In this document: one piece after another, positions 24,213 to 34,403 of the stretch
How positions within the stretch are numbered: the stretch's first letter is position 1
Layout of the letters: each line of letters begins with the position of its first letter
Origin: Gallionellales bacterium RIFCSPLOWO2_02_FULL_59_110
GTDB lineage: Bacteria > Pseudomonadota > Gammaproteobacteria > Burkholderiales > Gallionellaceae
Length of the DNA: 35,139 nt
Direction: 5' to 3'
Assembly (NCBI GenBank): GCA_001801215.1
Contig: MGXA01000110.1
Location: forward strand, 1 to 35,139
The notes under the pieces: generated by a model
The model's input: the letters and a program-made list of their open reading frames with translations, nothing else
Databases searched by the model: none
Told to the model about the DNA's origin: nothing
Translations under genes and position numbers: made by a program

Positions 24213-25351
24213 TGCGGCAAGACTCAGAGGGTTCAGGGGCCGCAGTTCTGGTCAGCGTCGATTTTGGCGAGCACGACTATAGCGAGAGTCTGGCCGAGTT
24301 GTGTTTGCTGGCCGAAACAGCCGGAGTGCGCACGCTGGCTGTCGTAGAGGGCAAGCGGCAACAACCCGATGCGGCGTTGTTCGCGGGCAGCGGCAAAGTT
24401 CAGGAAATTGCCGAAATCGTCGAGCGCATGGAAGTGCCGCTGGTTATTTTCAATCATGATCTTTCTCCCGCGCAGATGCGCAACCTGACCGCCAGGTTGA
24501 ATACGCACAATTCGAATGTGCGGGTAATCGACCGCACCATGCTGATCCTGGATATTTTTGCGCAGCGCGCGCAAAGCCACGAGGGCAAGGTTCAAGTCGA
24601 GCTGGCGCAACTCAAATATCTCGCCACGCGCCTGGTCGGGCAGGGCGTCGGCATGGGGCAGCAGAAATTCGCGGTGGGCGCGCGCGGCCCAGGCGAAACC
24701 AAGCTGGAGCTGGATCGGCGCAAACTGGACAAACGCGTCCATCTGCTGAAAGAGCGCCTGGAGAAGCTCAAGCACCAGCGCGCCGTGCAGCGCCGTGCGC
24801 GCGGTCGCGCCGACGTGCTGTCGGTGTCCATCGTCGGTTACACCAATGCGGGCAAATCCACGCTGTTCAACAGGCTGACCCGCGCCGATGCCTATGTGGC
24901 CGACCAGTTGTTCGCCACGCTGGATACCACCTCGCGCCGCATGTTCTCCGAAGGCCAGGGTGAAGTCGTGGTGTCGGACACGGTCGGGTTTATCCGCCAT
25001 CTGCCGCACTCCCTGGTCGCGGCGTTTCGCAGCACCTTGGAAGAGACGATACAGGCCGATTTGCTGCTGCATGTGGTGGATGCCAACAACGCCAACCGCG
25101 ATGACCAGATTGCCGAGGTGAACAAGGTTTTGGCGGAAATCGGTGCGGCGGATATTCCGCAGGTGCTGGTGTTCAACAAAATCGATTTGCAGGATATTCC
25201 GCCCAGTGTGCAGCGCGACGATTATGGTAAAATCGCCCGCATTTTCCTGAGCGCCAAAAGCGGTGCAGGGCTGGATGGCTTGCAGCTTGCCCTGGCTGAA
25301 GCCAAGGCCGCGCGTCAATCCGGCGCAGCAACCAAATCAACTACACAGTGA
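24212..25351 (+). CDS. hflX: Ribosome-associated GTPase HflX
   Basis: This 379-residue GTPase binds the 50S subunit and rescues or splits stalled ribosomes under stress. The N-terminal HflX domain carries GSGKVQEIAEIVE, FNHDLSPAQMRNL and RTMLILDIFAQRA. The family signature GVGMGQQKFAVGARGPGETKLELDRR precedes a coiled linker. The GTPase domain has G1 GYTNAGKST, G2 TLDTTSR, G3 DTVGF and G4 NKID. The ATG at 24212 overlaps the hfq stop as TAATG, so coupling to hfq is likely. The order hfq-hflX-hflK-hflC is widely conserved in proteobacteria. Confidence 0.96.
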   Translation: MRQDSEGSGAAVLVSVDFGEHDYSESLAELCLLAETAGVRTLAVVEGKRQQPDAALFAGSGKVQEIAEIVERMEVPLVIFNHDLSPAQMRNLTARLNTHNSNVRVIDRTMLILDIFAQRAQSHEGKVQVELAQLKYLATRLVGQGVGMGQQKFAVGARGPGETKLELDRRKLDKRVHLLKERLEKLKHQRAVQRRARGRADVLSVSIVGYTNAGKSTLFNRLTRADAYVADQLFATLDTTSRRMFSEGQGEVVVSDTVGFIRHLPHSLVAAFRSTLEETIQADLLLHVVDANNANRDDQIAEVNKVLAEIGAADIPQVLVFNKIDLQDIPPSVQRDDYGKIARIFLSAKSGAGLDGLQLALAEAKAARQSGAATKSTTQ

Positions 25352-25360
25352 GTATGAATT

Positions 25361-26542
25361 ATGGGATTGAATGATCCGCAATGGGGTAACAAGAACAGCG
25401 GCGGGCCACCCGACCTGGAAGAATTGCTGCGCAAGCTCAACGAAAAAGTTGCAGCCATGATGGGCGGCAAGGGAGGCAAAGGCGGAAACGGCAGCGAGGC
25501 CAAGCCCGGCAGCAACGGGCCGGTGAAAGGATTTGGCCCCGGCATCGGTTTGATCGCCGCCGTTGCCGCGCTGATCTGGATAGGCAGCGGCTTTTACATC
25601 GTGGATGCCAGCCAGCGCGGCGTGGTGTTGCGTTTCGGCAAGCTGGTCGAAGTCACCGAACCAGGCCCGCGCTGGCATTTGCCGTTTCCGGTAGAAACGG
25701 CGGAAATCGTCAACCTGAGCCAGGTCAGGACGGTGGAGGTCGGTTACCGCGACAACGTCAAAAACAAGATGCTCAAAGAATCGCTGATGCTGACCGAAGA
25801 CGAAAACATCATCGACATCCAGTTTGCGGTGCAGTATTTCCTCAACGACCCGGCAGATTATCTGTTCAACAACCGCATGCCCGACGAAAACGTGCGCCAG
25901 GCTGCGGAAACCGCGATCCGCGAAGTGGTCGGCAAGAGCAAGATGGATTTCGTGCTGTATGAAGGGCGCGAGCAGGTGGCCGCCACCGCGACCAAGCTGA
26001 TGCAGGAGATTCTGGATCGCTACAAATCGGGGATTTTAATTAGCAAGCTGACCATGCAGAATGCCCAGCCGCCCGAGCAGGTGCAGGCCGCCTTCGACGA
26101 TGCGGTGAAGGCGGGGCAGGACCGCGAGCGGCAGAAGAATGAAGGCCAGGCCTACGCCAATGATGTGATACCGCGCGCCAGCGGTACTGCGGCGCGTCTG
26201 GTGCAGGAAGCCGAAGGCTACAAGCAAAGCGTGATCGCCAATGCCGAAGGCGATGCCAGCCGCTTCAAACAGATTCTCGTCGAATATGAAAAGGCGCCGG
26301 CCGTGACGCGCGAGCGCATGTATCTGGACATGATGCAGCAGGTGATGGGCAACATCAGCAAGGTGATGGTGGACCAGAAGAACGGCAACAGCCTGCTGTA
26401 CCTGCCGCTGGATAAACTGATGGAAAGCACGCGCGGCGGCGCGGCAGCTGGCGCATTGCCCGCCACTTCGCAATCCAGCGACAATACCGCTGCACAGCGC
26501 GCACGCGATTCGTTGCTGGGACGCGACAGGGAGACACGATAA
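25361..26542 (+). CDS. hflK: FtsH modulator HflK
   Basis: This 393-residue SPFH/Band 7 membrane protein forms with HflC the cage around the FtsH protease that controls its access to substrates. It has a Gly-rich cytoplasmic N-terminus (GGKGGKGGNGSEAK), one membrane helix (about residues 60-82), then the Band 7 domain in the periplasm (QRGVVLRFGKLVEVTEPGPRWHLPFPVE) and a coiled-coil ending in a Ser/Ala/Arg tail. Its TAA is followed immediately by the hflC ATG. The product also contains NVRQAAETAIREVVGKSKMD, typical of HflK. Confidence 0.95.
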   Translation: MGLNDPQWGNKNSGGPPDLEELLRKLNEKVAAMMGGKGGKGGNGSEAKPGSNGPVKGFGPGIGLIAAVAALIWIGSGFYIVDASQRGVVLRFGKLVEVTEPGPRWHLPFPVETAEIVNLSQVRTVEVGYRDNVKNKMLKESLMLTEDENIIDIQFAVQYFLNDPADYLFNNRMPDENVRQAAETAIREVVGKSKMDFVLYEGREQVAATATKLMQEILDRYKSGILISKLTMQNAQPPEQVQAAFDDAVKAGQDRERQKNEGQAYANDVIPRASGTAARLVQEAEGYKQSVIANAEGDASRFKQILVEYEKAPAVTRERMYLDMMQQVMGNISKVMVDQKNGNSLLYLPLDKLMESTRGGAAAGALPATSQSSDNTAAQRARDSLLGRDRETR

Positions 26543-27418
26543 ATGAACAAGATGACCGGTAATTTATTGATCGGCGCGGTTGCCGTGCTGGTGTTGCTGA
26601 GCATGAGCATCTTCGTGGTGGATCAGCGCCAGAGCGCGATCGTGTTCCAGCTGGGCGAGGCAATCCGCGTCAAAACTGAGGCTGGGCTAGGCTTCAAGGT
26701 GCCGTTGTTGCAGAACGTGCGCTATTTCGATTCGCGCATTCTCACGCTGGATGCCGGCGAGCCGGAGCGCTTCATCACTGCGGAAAAGAAGAACGTGCTG
26801 GTGGATTCCTTCGTCAAGTGGCGTATCGTGGACGTGAAACAATATTACGTCAGCGTGGGTGGCGACGAGGCGCGCGCCAGAAACCGTTTGTTGCAGACGG
26901 TCAATTCCAGCATGCGCGAGGAATTCGGCAAGCGCACCATCAACGAAGTGGTGTCCGGCGCACGCGACAAGATCATGGAGGTGCTGCGCACCAAGGCGGA
27001 TACCGATGCGCGCAAAATTGGCGTCGAGGTGTTGGACGTACGCCTGAAACGTGTCGATTTCCCGCTGGAAATCAGCGAATCTGTGTATCGCCGCATGGAT
27101 GCCGAGCGCAAGCGGGTGGCCAACGAGCTGCGTGCGACAGGTAACGCCGAAAGCGAAAAGATCCGTGCCGATGCCGACCGGCAGCGCGAAATCATCCTGG
27201 CCGAAGCCTACCGCACCGCGCAGCAAACCAAGGGTGAGGGCGATGCCAGGGCTTCCGCCCTGTATGCGGCCGCATTCGGGCGCAACCCGGAATTCTATTC
27301 GTTCTACCGCAGCTTGGAAGCCTACAAGCAAAGTTTCAGGAACAAGAGCGATGTGATGGTGCTGGATCCGAGTTCGGCGTTTTTCAAATACCTGAAGAGT
27401 TCCGGCAAAGGCGGGTAA
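26543..27418 (+). CDS. hflC: FtsH modulator HflC
   Basis: This 291-residue partner of HflK has one N-terminal membrane helix (LLIGAVAVLVLLSMSIFVV), then a Band 7 domain (QRQSAIVFQLGEAIR, GLGFKVPLLQNVRYFDSRILTLD). The long helical region contains VYRRMDAERKRVANELRATGNAESEKIRADADRQREIILAEAYR and the EFYSFYRSLEAYK segment characteristic of HflC. There is no space between the hflK stop and this ATG, which should enforce balanced synthesis of the two subunits. Confidence 0.95.
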   Translation: MNKMTGNLLIGAVAVLVLLSMSIFVVDQRQSAIVFQLGEAIRVKTEAGLGFKVPLLQNVRYFDSRILTLDAGEPERFITAEKKNVLVDSFVKWRIVDVKQYYVSVGGDEARARNRLLQTVNSSMREEFGKRTINEVVSGARDKIMEVLRTKADTDARKIGVEVLDVRLKRVDFPLEISESVYRRMDAERKRVANELRATGNAESEKIRADADRQREIILAEAYRTAQQTKGEGDARASALYAAAFGRNPEFYSFYRSLEAYKQSFRNKSDVMVLDPSSAFFKYLKSSGKGG

Positions 27419-27421
27419 ACA

Positions 27422-27607
27422 GTGCTGGATTACTGGCTGATCGGCTTAGCGATGATGCTGGTAATCGAAGGTCTGCTGCCGTTTGTGCTTCCCGGATTAT
27501 GGCGTGAAACCTTCCGTAAAATGGTTTCGTTGACGGACGGGCAATTGCGCTTTGTCGGCATTATGTCGATGCTTTTCGGGTTGCTGCTGTTGTACTTGGT
27601 TAAATGA
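27422..27607 (+). CDS. DUF2065 small membrane protein
   Basis: This 61-residue protein begins at a GTG three bases after the hflC stop. It has two hydrophobic helices (YWLIGLAMMLVIEGLLPFVLPG and QLRFVGIMSMLFGLLLLYLV) separated by LWRETFRKMVSLTDG. The motif IEGLLPFxxPxxWR...LxDxxLRxxG is that of DUF2065, commonly found right after hflC in betaproteobacteria. Its function is unknown; its position suggests a link to the HflKC-FtsH complex. Confidence 0.85.
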   Translation: MLDYWLIGLAMMLVIEGLLPFVLPGLWRETFRKMVSLTDGQLRFVGIMSMLFGLLLLYLVK

Positions 27608-27625
27608 ATTTATAAAGATGCCGTA

Positions 27626-28783
27626 ATGCAAAACTGGCTGCTCCCCGAATATATCCAGGATATGCTGCCCGACGAGGCTTGGCGCGTCGAGCGGATGCGC
27701 GCGCTGCTCCTCGAATTGCTGCGCACCTCCGGTTATCAACTGGTTGCTCCCCCGTTGCTGGAATATGCCGAATCGTTGCTGATCGGCGACAGCCGCGATG
27801 TGGACTTGCGCACTTTCAAGCTGGTCGACCAGTTGAGCGGACGCACCCTGGCGCTGCGCGCCGACATCACGCCGCAAGTCGCGCGCATCGACGCCCATTT
27901 GCTCAACCGCAAGGGCGTGACGCGTTTGTGCTATGCGGGCAGCGTGCTGCACACCCAGCCGGCGGGGCTGACCCGCACCCGCGAGCTGCTGCAAATCGGC
28001 GCCGAAATATACGGGCACGGCGGGCTGGAAAGCGACCTGGAAATCCAGCGGTTGATGCTGCAAGCGCTGGCCTTGCTCGGCATCGGCGATGTGCATCTCG
28101 ACCTCGGCCATGTTGGCGTGTTCCGCGCGCTGGCGGGCCATGCCGGACTCGACAGGGAGCTGGAAAACGAGCTGTTCGCTGCATTGCAGGGCAAGGACAG
28201 CGCGGCTTTGCAGTCTTTGACGCAGCCGCTGGAGGAAGCATTGCGCAACACGTTGCTGGCGTTGCCGATGTTGTATGGCAATTGCGCCGAGGTGCTGGCG
28301 CGGGCGCGCAGAGAGCTTCCGGAATATCCCGGAATTCATGCGGCGCTGGACGAGCTGGAAACGGTTTCGCAGAAGCTGCAACCCTTGGCATCCGGCGTCG
28401 GGGTCGACCTCGCCGATTTGCGCGGCTACCACTATCACAGCGGCATGGTGTTTGCCGCTTACCATGCGGGCAGCCACGATGCGATTGCCCTGGGCGGACG
28501 CTACGACGATCTCGGCAAGAGCTTCGGGCGCGCCCGCGCCGCGACCGGGTTCAGCATGGACTTGCGCCAGCTGTATCGCCTGCTGCCGCCGCGAACGGCG
28601 CAATTGAGCATTTGTGCGCCGTATCTGGACGATGCCGCTTTGCAAAACAAAATTGCGCAATTGCGCGCGGCGGGCGAGGCGGTAGTGGTGGATTTGCTAG
28701 GCGATGCCGCGTTGCGCGGGGAGTTGCAGTGCGACCGCGAACTGGTGTCGCGCGACGGAGCCTGGCAGGTGGTTGCGCTTTGA
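27626..28783 (+). CDS. hisZ: ATP phosphoribosyltransferase regulatory subunit HisZ
   Basis: This 385-residue histidyl-tRNA synthetase paralogue is the regulatory partner of the short form of HisG in the first step of histidine synthesis. It has class II synthetase features: WLLPEYIQDMLPDEAWRVERMR at the start, PPLLEYAESLL, the ALRADITPQVARI motif 2 area and LCYAGSVLHTQ. A later GGRYDDLGKSFGRARAATGFSMDL stands in place of a functional histidine-binding and anticodon region. Its length is below that of HisRS. Its place between hflC and purA is the common betaproteobacterial order. Confidence 0.93.
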   Translation: MQNWLLPEYIQDMLPDEAWRVERMRALLLELLRTSGYQLVAPPLLEYAESLLIGDSRDVDLRTFKLVDQLSGRTLALRADITPQVARIDAHLLNRKGVTRLCYAGSVLHTQPAGLTRTRELLQIGAEIYGHGGLESDLEIQRLMLQALALLGIGDVHLDLGHVGVFRALAGHAGLDRELENELFAALQGKDSAALQSLTQPLEEALRNTLLALPMLYGNCAEVLARARRELPEYPGIHAALDELETVSQKLQPLASGVGVDLADLRGYHYHSGMVFAAYHAGSHDAIALGGRYDDLGKSFGRARAATGFSMDLRQLYRLLPPRTAQLSICAPYLDDAALQNKIAQLRAAGEAVVVDLLGDAALRGELQCDRELVSRDGAWQVVAL

Positions 28784-28807
28784 TAGGCATCCTGAAACTA
28801 GAGCCCT

Positions 28808-30301
<1,494 letters not shown>

Positions 30302-30303
30302 GT

Positions 30304-30320
30304 TGCCGCAACAGGCGGCA
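30304..30320. terminator. Hairpin between convergent purA and Crp/Fnr genes
   Basis: TGCCGC and GCGGCA form a perfect 6-bp stem with an AACAG loop, filling the 19-bp gap between the two convergent stops. With no T-tract on either side it is at best a weak bidirectional terminator. Confidence 0.4.
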
Positions 30321-31052
30321 TCAGCTTCTGGTTTGCCTGACGTGATTCCGGTCGCCCAGCAAACTGGCGAATTCTTTATGTACCACTTCATAGCACTCGC
30401 AGCATAAACCTTCGAGGCGGGCGCGGTCGATCACCTTGATGTGCCCCTGGTAGTAATCGATGACCCCGTCGCTGCGTAATTTCCCCGCAGCTTCCGTTAT
30501 TCCTTCGCGGCGCACGCCGAGCATTAGAGCGATTGCCTCATGGGTCAGCCTGAAATCGTCCGAAAGCGAGTTGTCCTGCACCAGCAGCAAATGCAGGCAA
30601 AGTTGCTGGAGCAGCGAATGGTGCCTGCTACAGACGACAGCCTGGGAAATTTGCGTTATCGATGCCTGGGCATAAAGCAGCAGAGTGTTTTTCAACGCTT
30701 CATTGCGGTTGAATGCATCTTTCAGTATTGAAGCTTCCATCCGGAATGCATGTCCCGAGGTTTCTATCATGGCCAGGTAGGGGATAGCATTGCCGCCCAT
30801 GTAATGGGCGGCGCTGAACATGCCTTCGTTGCCGACGACCATGATTCCTGCCGGTGCGCCCTGTTCCAGATCGTGATAAATCGATATGGTGCAATCGATC
30901 GGGAAATAAGAGTATCCCGATGGCTCGCCCGGTTTGGCAATGACCTCCTTGGCTTTGAGAAAGACGATGCTCAGATCTGCGAGCAAATCATCGTATTCGG
31001 CGGGCGGTAATGCGGCCAGCAGGTTATTTTGTTTCGGGTCATGCAGAGGCAT
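30321..31052 (-). CDS. Crp/Fnr-family transcriptional regulator
   Basis: This 243-residue protein has an N-terminal cyclic-nucleotide-binding-like beta-roll (about 30-125: AKEVIAKPGEPSGYSYFPIDCTISIYHDLEQG, VVGNEGMFSAAHYMGG). A dimer helix and a winged helix-turn-helix follow (FRLTHEAIALMLGVRREGITEAAGKLRSDGVIDYYQGHIKVID). The N-terminal Cys ligands of FNR and the cAMP-binding residues of CRP are absent, so the signal is unknown. AGGAAT precedes its start on the minus strand. It is the only minus-strand gene and is divergent from the GGDEF gene across a 252-bp gap that shows no certain promoter. It could act on the nar palindromes, but no evidence shows this. Confidence 0.85.
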   Translation of the reverse strand: MPLHDPKQNNLLAALPPAEYDDLLADLSIVFLKAKEVIAKPGEPSGYSYFPIDCTISIYHDLEQGAPAGIMVVGNEGMFSAAHYMGGNAIPYLAMIETSGHAFRMEASILKDAFNRNEALKNTLLLYAQASITQISQAVVCSRHHSLLQQLCLHLLLVQDNSLSDDFRLTHEAIALMLGVRREGITEAAGKLRSDGVIDYYQGHIKVIDRARLEGLCCECYEVVHKEFASLLGDRNHVRQTRS

Positions 31053-31304
31053 TGATATTCCTGGGTTCGATGCTTCGGTTTGATTGCGCCGATTATGGCC
31101 GATGCTTGCTATAAAGTCTCGCGCAATTTTAATCGTTTGAATGGGTCTCGCAATGTGCGTTACCGAACAGGATTTTCAAGGTGGAAGATGTTAAAATCAA
31201 ACAGTTAGGGTAATAAAAAATAGCCAGAAAATTGCGCTGCCCATAGCACAGGTATTCGATTGTGTTTGGGTGGTATAGGTGGCGGTGATAAGGAGTGTTG
31301 ATTC

Positions 31305-32438
31305 ATGTTCATGGAGTCCGTGTCGTCAAAGAGGGACGAGTCGCATCATCCGGTAAGGCGGCTGCTGTTTATACTGGTCGCGTCGGTGTTCACGGCAGAA
31401 GCCGGGTTGATGTTTCTGTTGCACGAACTGCCGCCAATGTCGCCGCTAGCCGCTGCCTTCCTGGATGCGGCGATGCTGACCATCCTGCTTTTTCCCGTGT
31501 TTCATTTTCTGGTTTACCTTCCCATGGCGCGCAATATCTCCAAGTTGAAGCAAAGCGAGGAGGAATTGCGGCTTGCCGCCACCGTGTTTCAAAACAGCAG
31601 CGAGGCCATGATGGTCACTGATGCCGATGCCAGAATAGCCTGCATCAATCCCGCATTTACCGAGATAACCGGCTATCGCCCGGAGGAGGTCATCGGCAAG
31701 CCCCCGAAAATACTCAGTTCCGGCCAACATGACGAACCCTTCTACCAGGCCATGTGGCATGCAATCAACACCATTGGCCACTGGCAGGGCGAGATATGGA
31801 ACCGACGCAAGAGCGGAGAGATTTACGCCGAATGGCTCTCTATCAATTCCATCTTCGGGGAAAGCGGCGCGATCCATCGCATCGTGGCGATATTTTCCGA
31901 TATCACCAGAAAAAAGGAAGCCGAGAAAGTGATCTGGCAACAGGCGCATCTCGACGCGCTCACGGAGTTGCCCAACCGCCGCTTGTTCTTCGACCGCCTG
32001 CAACAGGCAATAAAAAAAACCAATCGTACCGGGATGCCTCTGGCACTGTTGTTCATTGACCTCGATCGTTTCAAGGAAGTTAACGATATTCTCGGCCACG
32101 CCACGGGGGATGCGCTGCTCAAGGAGGCGGCCATACGCTTGAGCGGCTGCGTGCGCGACACCGATACCGTGGCACGCCTCGGCGGGGATGAGTTTACCGT
32201 CATCATGGAAGAAATCGATAACTCCGATAGCGTCGAACGCGTCGCCAATAACATCAAACAGAAATTGTCGGCACCCTTCGCGCTGTCGGGTGAAACGGTT
32301 CATATCTCCGCCAGCACGGGCATCGTTTTGTATCCGGCAGATGCGGCCACGGCTGAAGACTTGCTGATAAATGCCGACCGGGCCATGTACCTTGCCAAGG
32401 AATCGGGACGCAACCGCTTTATCTACTTTGGCAAATGA
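31305..32438 (+). CDS. Membrane PAS-GGDEF diguanylate cyclase
   Basis: This 377-residue protein makes cyclic di-GMP from two GTP. Two membrane helices (about residues 20-40 and 48-70) form an N-terminal hairpin. A PAS/PAC domain follows (about 87-205: ATVFQNSSEAMMVTDADARIACINPAFTEITGYRPEEVIGKPPKIL). The GGDEF domain (about 215-377) has the intact active site ARLGGDEFTVIME and, five residues before it, RDTD, a product-inhibition I-site. There is no EAL domain. AAGGAG at 31290-31295 is a good ribosome binding site. A clear intrinsic terminator follows the stop. Confidence 0.92.
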   Translation: MFMESVSSKRDESHHPVRRLLFILVASVFTAEAGLMFLLHELPPMSPLAAAFLDAAMLTILLFPVFHFLVYLPMARNISKLKQSEEELRLAATVFQNSSEAMMVTDADARIACINPAFTEITGYRPEEVIGKPPKILSSGQHDEPFYQAMWHAINTIGHWQGEIWNRRKSGEIYAEWLSINSIFGESGAIHRIVAIFSDITRKKEAEKVIWQQAHLDALTELPNRRLFFDRLQQAIKKTNRTGMPLALLFIDLDRFKEVNDILGHATGDALLKEAAIRLSGCVRDTDTVARLGGDEFTVIMEEIDNSDSVERVANNIKQKLSAPFALSGETVHISASTGIVLYPADAATAEDLLINADRAMYLAKESGRNRFIYFGK

Positions 32439-32445
32439 GCCCTTC

Positions 32446-32473
32446 GCGAGGCGGGTTATTGCCTCGCTTTCTT
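32446..32473 (+). terminator. Rho-independent terminator of the GGDEF gene
   Basis: GCGAGGC and GCCTCGC form a perfect 7-bp GC-rich stem around a GGGTTATT loop, followed by TTTCTT. It sits nine bases after the stop codon. This is the best intrinsic terminator in the window. Confidence 0.85.
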
Positions 32474-32604
32474 GTTGGCAGTTATCTCCGTAAAACGGGT
32501 CAGGCAGGTTGAGGGTTTTGCCCGGGATGTGTATTATCGCCCCGGGTGTCCGCGCAGTTGCATTATTGGGCTTTACATAATTCATGACGATTACGTGATT
32601 TACC

Positions 32605-32706
32605 GTAGGGCGTGCTTTGCACGCCGCGTCGGGCGGCACCCGCAAGGGGTAGGCCGTGGTTGTAAGGGGGCTGAAGCCCCAACAACACACGCACAGCCCG
32701 ACCTAC
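32605..32706 (+). repeat. Dispersed palindromic repeat, copy 1 (upstream of nhaD)
   Basis: The sequence from GTAGGGCG to CCGACCTAC has ends that are inverted complements (GTCGGGC / GCCCGAC) and an internal GGGGCT-GAAGCCCC hairpin. Bases 32629-32702 are the near-exact reverse complement of 34947-35020. Such repeats are common extragenic elements in beta- and gammaproteobacteria. There is no coding frame. Confidence 0.82.
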
Positions 32707-32999
32707 GAGATACGGAGATCATGTCTTCATTATGTAATCCTCAATAACGGTGCGGACAGGTTTTCGTGCTGGTCGGGCCACCGCACTGTGATTGAGTACA
32801 TCCGTGAACCCTCTTAGCGCCCGTCAGCCGCATCCGCAAACCTGCGTTTTCCGTCGGCGCCACATAGGCTTTCCGCATATCTCCGGGCGCTTTTCCGCAG
32901 CAATCGAAGGCGAATCTCATCCGCAAGATAATTGGCCCTGCGCACCCCCGCCACTCGCAGGTGCCGCCAATTCAACCAATATCGCAAAAGGCAACTGAA

Positions 33000-34283
33000 A
33001 TGCTCACAGCACTTGTTATCGTTTTCGTCGTAGCTTACGCCGCCATTGCGCTGGAGCATCCGCTCAAGGTCAACAAGTCGGCATCGGCGCTGATAGCGGC
33101 GGGCCTGCTCTGGACCATCTACGCGCTGTCCCTGGGCGATCCGCACACGGTCGGCGAGCAGCTCGGCGAATCGCTGATGGGCACAGCCCAGATCGTATTT
33201 TTCCTGATGGGCGCGATGACTATTGTCGAAGTAGTCGATGCCCACAACGGCTTTGAAGTCATCACCAAACGCATCCGCACATCGAAACTCTCATCGTTGA
33301 TGTGGCTGGTGGGGTTCGTCACTTTTTTTCTCAGCGCCATCCTCGACAACCTGACCACCACCATCGTGATGATTTCCCTGATGCGCAAGCTCCTCGCCAA
33401 GCATGAGGATCGCCTGTTCTTTGCCGGCATTATTGTCATCGCGGCCAATTCCGGGGGGGCCTGGTCGCCGATCGGCGACGTGACGACCACCATGCTGTGG
33501 ATTGGCGGCCAGATCACCTCGCTGGCCATCGTCAAGTCGGTTATCCTGCCATCGCTGGCAAGCATGATTGTGCCGCTGGGGATCACGGCCTATGTTTTAC
33601 GCGGGCGCGAGGTCGTGGCCAGGGAACTGGTCGAGAGCGAGCACGGCGTGCGCACCACCGAATTCGAGCGCAACGTGATGTTTTTCATGGGGCTAGGCGT
33701 ATTGGTGGCGGTTCCGGCTTTCAAGACCGTGACGCACTTGCCCCCCTTCATGGGGGTCATGTTCGGCCTGGGCATCCTCTGGCTGGTGGGTGACCTGTTG
33801 CACCGGCGCAAGGAGGACGAATACAAGCAGCATCTCACGCTGGTGCATGCGCTGAGCAAAATCGACATGGCATCGCTGGTGTTTTTCGTCGGCATTCTGC
33901 TCGCGGTGGCCACTCTGGAACATACGCATATCCTAGCATCCCTCGCCCAGTGGCTGGACCAGACCGTCGGAAGGCTGGACGTCATCGTGCTGATTATCGG
34001 CATTGTGAGCGCGATTGTCGACAACGTACCGCTGGTGGCGGCATCCATGGGCATGTACAGCATGACGGACTATCCTGCCAACCACTTTTTGTGGGAGTTT
34101 CTCGCCTATTGCGCGGGAACGGGCGGCTCCATACTCATCATCGGTTCGGCGGCCGGCGTAGCGGCGATGGGCTTGGAGAAGATCCATTTTTTCTGGTACG
34201 TCAGAAAAATAAGCGGCCTGGCATTGGTCGGATATTTCGCGGGTGCTGGCGTGTACCTGGTCCAGTATCGGATTTTGCATTAA
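33000..34283 (+). CDS. nhaD: Na+/H+ antiporter, NhaD type
   Basis: This 427-residue inner-membrane antiporter of the ion-transporter superfamily has about 11-12 helices and exports Na+ (or Li+) in exchange for protons. The start at 33000 (MLTALVIVFVVAYAAIALEH), with AAAAGG at 32986-32991, is preferred over an in-frame ATG at 32961. Matching NhaD segments are LEHPLKVNKSASALI, FFLMGAMTIVEVVDAHNGFEVI, FFLSAILDNLTTTIVMISLMRKL, NSGGAWSPIGDVTTTMLW and GIVSAIVDNVPLVAASMGMY. The two Asp-Asn pairs (ILDNLTT and IVDNVPL) are the likely cation sites. It stands alone with its own leader. Confidence 0.9.
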   Translation: MLTALVIVFVVAYAAIALEHPLKVNKSASALIAAGLLWTIYALSLGDPHTVGEQLGESLMGTAQIVFFLMGAMTIVEVVDAHNGFEVITKRIRTSKLSSLMWLVGFVTFFLSAILDNLTTTIVMISLMRKLLAKHEDRLFFAGIIVIAANSGGAWSPIGDVTTTMLWIGGQITSLAIVKSVILPSLASMIVPLGITAYVLRGREVVARELVESEHGVRTTEFERNVMFFMGLGVLVAVPAFKTVTHLPPFMGVMFGLGILWLVGDLLHRRKEDEYKQHLTLVHALSKIDMASLVFFVGILLAVATLEHTHILASLAQWLDQTVGRLDVIVLIIGIVSAIVDNVPLVAASMGMYSMTDYPANHFLWEFLAYCAGTGGSILIIGSAAGVAAMGLEKIHFFWYVRKISGLALVGYFAGAGVYLVQYRILH

Positions 34284-34298
34284 ACAAACGGGGTAATC

Positions 34299-34315
34299 AT
34301 CCGGCGGTGCCGGAT
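34299..34315 (+). terminator. Hairpin between nhaD and the Dps-like gene
   Basis: ATCCGGC and GCCGGAT form a perfect 7-bp stem with a GGT loop, followed by ATAATTT. It begins 16 bases after the nhaD stop. A TATAAT at 34315-34320 overlaps its end and could be the -10 box of the next gene, but no good -35 lies 16-18 bp upstream. Confidence 0.5.
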
Positions 34316-34403
34316 ATAATTTGATTAGCCTGTTGCGCCCGCAGCTTGCTGTTTCCGGATTGTCGCGGGCCGTTTTACTTTTTTATAACAAGGAGAATCG
34401 GCC

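Larger units (their letters stand above)
32439..32999. other. 561-bp gap between the GGDEF gene and nhaD
   Basis: It contains the terminator at 32446-32473, a dispersed repeat at 32605-32706 and a GC-rich leader before nhaD. In the leader, CCTGCG at 32938-32943 can pair with CGCAGG at 32956-32961. The overlapping GCACC (32943-32947) and GGTGC (32960-32964) could pair instead. No convincing protein-coding frame is present: the open stretches have poor composition and no ribosome binding site. Confidence 0.5.

Noticed and set aside
24233..25318. Minus-strand frame opposite hflX
   Set aside because: Mirror of hflX with Gln/His/Arg-rich, domain-less product.
30321..31052. Calling the minus-strand regulator FNR
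   Set aside because: The N-terminal Cys cluster of FNR is missing, so only the broader Crp/Fnr family is supported.
32792..32998. 68-codon open frame upstream of nhaD
   Set aside because: Low-complexity Pro/His/Arg product, no ribosome binding site; better explained as leader sequence.
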